From: Papaver somniferum
Lineage: Eukaryota > Streptophyta > Magnoliopsida > Ranunculales > Papaveraceae
Assembly: GCF_003573695.1 (NCBI RefSeq)
Contig: NC_039359.1
Coordinates: forward strand, 135,991,939 to 136,055,938
DNA: 64,000 nt
Direction of reading: 5' to 3'
Shown here: positions 59,305 through 64,000 of the stretch, in pieces
Layout of the letters: every line of letters begins with the position of its first letter
How positions within the stretch are numbered: the first letter of the stretch is position 1
Notes under the pieces: generated by a model
Seen by the model: the letters and a program-made list of their open reading frames with translations, nothing else
Database searches by the model: none
Told to the model about the DNA's origin: nothing
Position numbers and translations under genes: made by a program

Positions 59305-61344
59305 ATCCCCCACATGAATGAAAACTCAATAAAACGTGAAAAACACAGATAGATCTTGGTAAATCAACAACCCAATCTCACGACCCGAACTGACTGAACA
59401 GAAAGACAAATCGTGCATGTTGAATTCATACTAGCCATTTCAACGTCCTCTCCTTCTCACAGTAGTGTGTTGATCTCAGGGTCATACTATGGATTGCATA
59501 AATCATAATAGTATAAAGAGCTTTCATCTTTAGTTTCTCACAAGTGAGACTAAAGGTTTCTTTCACCAAAGTGAAAAATCATGAACTAGTGAACCCTTAG
59601 TGACCCTTAGGTCCTAAGAACTAGTAATACCAAGACCATAAAAACAACATAAAACTCATTTTCTCCAAATGAATTAAAAATAGATAAAAACGAAAAACAG
59701 GAAATACCACTATAGGCAGAGGTGTCCATGAGGTCTTGAACCTTTGCTTAGTGACAGATTACTGGAACTACTTGCTAGACAGTGAACGCGATGTCTTGAG
59801 CTGCTAGCGTTTGGTGTAATCCGCGATAATAACCACGCATGATATCTCCAAGGTTGCTGCCAAGCTCGTGCCGTTGTGTCCGTTTTGGCCCTGGATTTAT
59901 CCTGTTTCTCAGAATGCTCTAGAGAATCAGCTCATATTCTCATAGGAAGCGACCCACTTCCCCATTCAGATAGGTGAATTCCATCAAGAGTGTTTGCTGC
60001 TACACCCCACTTCAATCTTAAATTGAAACTATAGAACTCATTAAGACTTATTAAAAAGTCATCCTCCACATGCAGTCACACTATCACGTCTATACCATAG
60101 GGAAGGGACGTAGAATGAAAATCTCTGATAGTGTTTACCTTTACCCACCACAAATTAGTTTCTCATTCGAAACCTTGATCATGGGATCTCCATTCAGCAA
60201 GGTTGAGTATCCTTCATGGTATGTTTAATATATGAGCGTAAGCCCCAACCCCTTCAATGCATTTTTGACTATCTCTTTGTACAAACCTTTCGTCAAAGGT
60301 TGCGCGAAATTCTCCTTGGACTTTAGCCAATCAATTAAATAACGCCGATTGAGATTAGTTATTACTTAGCTTTAACTATTATAGATTGGCTAACACAATG
60401 TATAGATATAGCTGGCACATGCCTATGCTAGAGAGGAATGTCTTCTAAAAAGCATCTTAGGCACTCGGCCCTCTCTCGTGCTTTATCTAACGCAATACTC
60501 TCAGATTCCATAATGAATTGAGAAATATATGTTTGTCTGAAAAACTTCCAGAAACAAACCCTCTTGTTAGAGTGAAAACATATCCACTGGTAGACTTAGA
60601 CTCCTCTGAGTCAACTATCCAGTTTGCATCACGAAGTCCCTCAAGGACAACAAGATACCTTTCATAAATAAAACAAAAGGTAATAGAGTATTTTAGGTAC
60701 CATAATACTCTATTAAGCGCATCCCAATGCTCTTGTTCTGGACTACAAGTATATATCTTAACTTACTCACAATATAGGCAATGTCTGGACTCTTACAGTT
60801 CATTAAATTCATCAGACATCCTATAACTCTTGAGTATTCAAGTTAATATATTTCATTACTCTTATTTTTCTCGAATCTACAAGAAGAATCGTACGGAGTA
60901 AGGCATGCTTACAATTAGACTGATTGTATCTCATAAGCACAAATTCAACACAATGAGAATGACTAAGACTATAAATGTTAGATTATCTTCTAATCCTCAT
61001 CTTTATGATTACATCAATAAGGTCTAAGTCTTTCAAGTCAACGTTGTCATTCAGTGTATGTTTTAGTGGAATTAATTATATCTACGTTTATATCAAGTAT
61101 TAGCATATCATCAATATACAAGCATACAATCACATAGGCATCCTTAACAAGTTACTTGCAAATATACTTGTCAGATTCATTGCCTTAAATCCACTACTCA
61201 TTATCACATGATCAAATTATCATGTCACTGTTTACGTGCTTTATTTGAAAACAATACAAAGATTTGTTCAACTTGGAATCTTTGTCTTCACAACCTTTCA
61301 CTACAAAGTCCTCAGGTTGGTCTATGTAAATTTCTTTATCTAAT
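59305..61344 (-). pseudogene. Decayed RT/RNase H region of copia C
   Basis: By position this should encode the rest of reverse transcriptase and RNase H. I see only very short frames with stops and cannot trace the domains, so decay or replacement is heavy. Confidence 0.4.
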
Positions 61345-61536
61345 TCACGGCTTTATAAAATTTGTATTAACATCCATCTGATGTATCTCTCTGTTGTTTA
61401 TGGCAGTAATAACAATTATCATCTCAACGGAAGTAATTCTTGTCACATGCGAATTAGAATCAAGGAAATGTACACCTACTTTTAGTTTATATCCTTTAGA
61501 TATCAACCTAGCCTCATAATTTTCCCACAGTTCCAT
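61345..61536 (-). pseudogene. Copia C reverse transcriptase fragment
   Basis: 'NYEARLISKGYKLKVGVHFL' and 'EMIIVITAINNREIHQMDVN' match the start of copia reverse transcriptase ('KARLVAKGY...HQMDVKTAFL'). The catalytic part is missing or unreadable. Confidence 0.8.
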
Positions 61537-61695
61537 CTATCTTACGTTTCCTTTTAAAGACTCATTTACATCCTATGGTCTTACTTCCCGGAGGTAAACT
61601 AGCATGATCCCAAGTCTGCTTCAGACGGACTTTGTCCATTTCACTAAATGAAGCTTCTTAGCAGAGTGGGGTTTCGGTAAATGTTATGGACGAAG

Positions 61696-62280
61696 CTATA
61701 TTTTTGGGTCCTCTATTTTAGGTTTATGGATGGAAACCTTAGCCAAACACCCCCACACTTTGAAGTATTCATAATAAGGTTGTCTACCTTTCCACAGTTC
61801 ATATGGAGTTTTATCTGATCCTTTAAAAGGTACTCTGTTCAGGATATAGCAGGATGAGAGGACAGCTTCCCCCCACAAGTTTGAAGGTAATCCTGAACTA
61901 ATTAACATGGCGTTCATCATCTCCTTAAGGGTACGGTTCTTACGTTCAGCTACACCACTCGACTGAGGTGAATAAGGAGGGGTAACTTCGTGTATTATGC
62001 CATGTTTTACACAGAAATCTCCTTTCGGAATTTTATACTCACCACCGCGGTCAGACCTAGGTTTTCAACTTCAATTTTATACATCTTAAAGGTTCTAAAG
62101 CATCATCCTTACCTCTAAGAAAATATATATGACAATACCTAGTACAGTCGTCTATAAAAGTAATAAACCATTTCTTACCACCTCTAGTTTGAACCGGATT
62201 CATGTCAACTAGGTCCGAGTGAATTAATTCTAAGGGTTTAGAATTTCTATGAACATTTTGCTAAAAGGTTTTTTATCATA
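61696..62280 (-). pseudogene. Copia C integrase fragment
   Basis: 'MMNAMLISSGLPSNLWGEAV' and 'YILNRVPFKGSDKTPYELWK' are nearly the same as in copia A. Further core sequence up to about 62280 is broken by frameshifts; a piece between the two catalytic aspartates is deleted relative to copia A. Confidence 0.82.
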
Positions 62281-63075
62281 TTTTGATTCTACGCGTTAAC
62301 TTTTGTGTTCAATATCCAAATTAAATTTGGGTACGTAGCATATGCTATCCAGTTTATGCATTGACTTATAATTTACATGTCAAAGTCACACAAAAGAAAG
62401 CACAAGAATCAACTATGTTCATTTTATCAGATTTTCCTTTAAGCTTATAAAGACCCTAAGTCTTATAACCGTCGCCTAATAAATCACTGCCCTTAGTTAC
62501 AACAAGTTTTCTAAATTCACTTAAGATCTTGAATCTTTTACCATCTACAACATAAAAAGATACAAGATTCTTGCATATGTCCGGAACATGAAAACTTCAT
62601 TCAATGTGAGAATATTACAGATAAGAGCTTCTGCTCGACCTTTTCCTTTTATGCAACCTCTGTTGCAGATGAGTTACTCATATAGAGTTTCTCGACATCC
62701 CCTATCCTCTAATAGGAGGTGAATAAGGTCTCTGTTTCAGCAAACATGCTTAGTGGCTCCAAAGTCCACCCATCAATATCTCTCTCATTGGTTATTAAAA
62801 TAACTTCCGACATCATGCCACTGAACTCGTTCTAGTTTGTTTCAACTAAATTAGCATTAACTTACTACTTATTAAGGTTTTTACTTTGTCTACAATTTAC
62901 TGCCATATGGCTAGGAATTTACAAACATAAAAATCACCCTTAATTAAAGTAATGCTAGATTCAGGTTTACGAAACATACCTTTAATAAGAAGACCACGCT
63001 TAGTGTTGCGTTCGATGTTCTCACCTTTGCCATCTTTGGAAGATTTGTTTCCAACCACATGCGGCTATTAGCCAT
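62281..63075 (-). pseudogene. Copia C gag C-terminus and protease remnant
   Basis: Protease motif WVDFGATKHVC near 62745-62775, again with Phe in the D-x-G triad. Upstream, the zinc knuckle region is degraded ('KGDFYVCKF' then a stop). Upstream of about 63075 the gag N-terminus is not recognisable. Confidence 0.72.
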
Positions 63076-63508
63076 GTCCCTCACCTTTATTCACAAATCA
63101 CAATTCCAAATCAGAAAGTAAAATACGAGTTTTGAAGATAACATCTAGATATACAAACTTCGTTTGAATCAGCGTTTCAAAAAACTCATGGTTACCGCAC
63201 AAAAATTAATTTAGTTAACAACAAATTTCTGCTTGTCAGAATTTTTCAGAAATGTTTTTCTGTTTTGTAAAATATCAAAAAAATATTTTTACAACTCCAA
63301 AAATTCTGAAATTTTACGCGGGTAATTATCAGGATGTCTACTACGTTGTGTCAAAAAGGGTCATCGAAATTCCTTCTATGTTGAGAGATAAATTCGAAAC
63401 TCTACAGCTGACCAAAAATTCGGTTTTTGTTTTTCACTCCACAATTAACATCCATGATTCACAAGACCAACCATTTTCGATTATTACAAATAAATAATGT
63501 CTTAAGAT
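63076..63508 (-). other. Unrecognised sequence where copia C gag should be
   Basis: It does not resemble the gag N-terminus of copia A except for the last ~20 bases before the LTR (AATAATGTCTTAAGAT). A plus-strand frame of 81 codons (63252-63497) has no recognisable content. Confidence 0.4.
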
Positions 63509-64000
63509 TGTTGGGTGCAATAATCAAAAACAAAGAAAAATCAAATAAGCAAAAAGTTATTGATACGCTCCTTTAGAGTGGAAGTGATTGCTTTGACGAA
63601 ATGAACAAGCTCCCCATATCTCCGCAACAACAACAAGGCAAAACTTTGGAAAACAGAGTGAGTCGCGTGTTCAACACGCTGTCCTTAAGACATTAGCGCC
63701 CGGCTACACTCAAGAGTGATGTTATAGCCCTCACAGGACGGATATCTCCAGGATAAAACACCCTAATACACCTACTACTAGCATACGTAATAGATGCTCA
63801 ACTTGAGCTTGGCAACTCCGAAAAAAACATTAAGTAAAATCGCGAATGCTAAAGAAAACAATATAAAATATTTCCCTTGGGGGTCTCTCTAAAATATAGA
63901 GAAACCCCTTTCCCATGTTTTCCCTTAGGGTCCCTCTAAAATATAGAGTTTACCATATAGGGGTCCCTCTAGAATATAGAGCAACACTTTTTTTTTCCAT
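63509..64000 (-). repeat. 5' LTR of copia C, partial
   Basis: Matches 58591 onward; continues beyond the window. Confidence 0.93.

Larger units (their letters stand above)
58591..64000 (-). mobile_element. Ty1/copia element C, degenerate (5' end beyond window)
   Basis: 3' LTR at 58591-59304 and the start of the 5' LTR at 63509-64000 are direct repeats. Minus-strand internal sequence contains remnants of gag, protease, integrase and reverse transcriptase in order, all heavily broken. Same family as copia A: LTR ends TGTTGG...CCAACA, shared AATAATGT(G/C)TTAAGAT next to the 5' LTR, and near-identical integrase phrases. The purine tract CATGTGGGGGAT (minus) is next to the 3' LTR. Confidence 0.88.

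Noticed and set aside
63252..63497. 81-codon plus-strand frame near the right edge
   Set aside because: No recognisable domain, antisense to copia C, in a degraded area.

Overview
This window looks like nuclear DNA of a flowering plant, a eudicot. It is AT-rich, has GT-AG introns, plant LTR retrotransposons and plant MITEs, and holds one conserved single-copy-type gene in a sea of nested transposons. From memory only, the LTR-like family filling 6.4-16.3 kb resembles repeats abundant in Papaver (poppy). That genus is an inference. I see no rRNA, tRNA or CRISPR feature.

Layout. 1-6448: Athila-like, apparently non-autonomous LTR element (5' LTR cut by the window edge) with one long acidic ORF. 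6449-16280: five broken copies of one LTR-like family in both orientations, each with its own minisatellite; the first and last form a 1.6-kb inverted repeat. 16290-16905: LINE remnant. 17374-21659 (minus): the clear host gene, a 10-exon cereblon-type gene (LON-like plus CULT domain), apparently intact. 21930-22146: foldback element upstream of it. 22620-24480: second, older LINE remnant. 24560-26632: second acidic-ORF element. 26830-28850: GC-rich minisatellites leading to an LTR-like TATA box. 28853-31664 (minus): truncated Ty1/copia element 'A'.

31784-49812 is a readable insertion stack. Ty1/copia element 'B' (minus, about 5 kb of its own DNA) has a 9.1-kb Tat-type Ty3/gypsy element in its left LTR (32129-41257, TSD CATAT) and a 3.9-kb CACTA transposon in its integrase (43340-47263, TSD GTA). 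The Tat element carries a spliced coiled-coil gene antisense to pol. 49813-51265 is LTR-like. A Stowaway-like MITE follows at 51697-51803. A copia-type LTR and primer site (about 52267-52695) precede a leader that is split by a 4.8-kb element with terminal inverted repeats and an 8-bp TSD (53677-58477). That element carries a plant mobile domain (PMD/MAIN-like) gene between dense arrays of a CCGATTA-type motif. 58591-64000 (minus) is element 'C', a degenerate relative of copia A, cut by the window end.

Most retroelement ORFs carry stops or frameshifts. Cereblon is the only gene I judge functional. The PMD gene (one stop, one clear frameshift, an unresolved exon 2 start) and the antisense Tat gene (several lesions, canonical introns) are the most interesting cargo genes.
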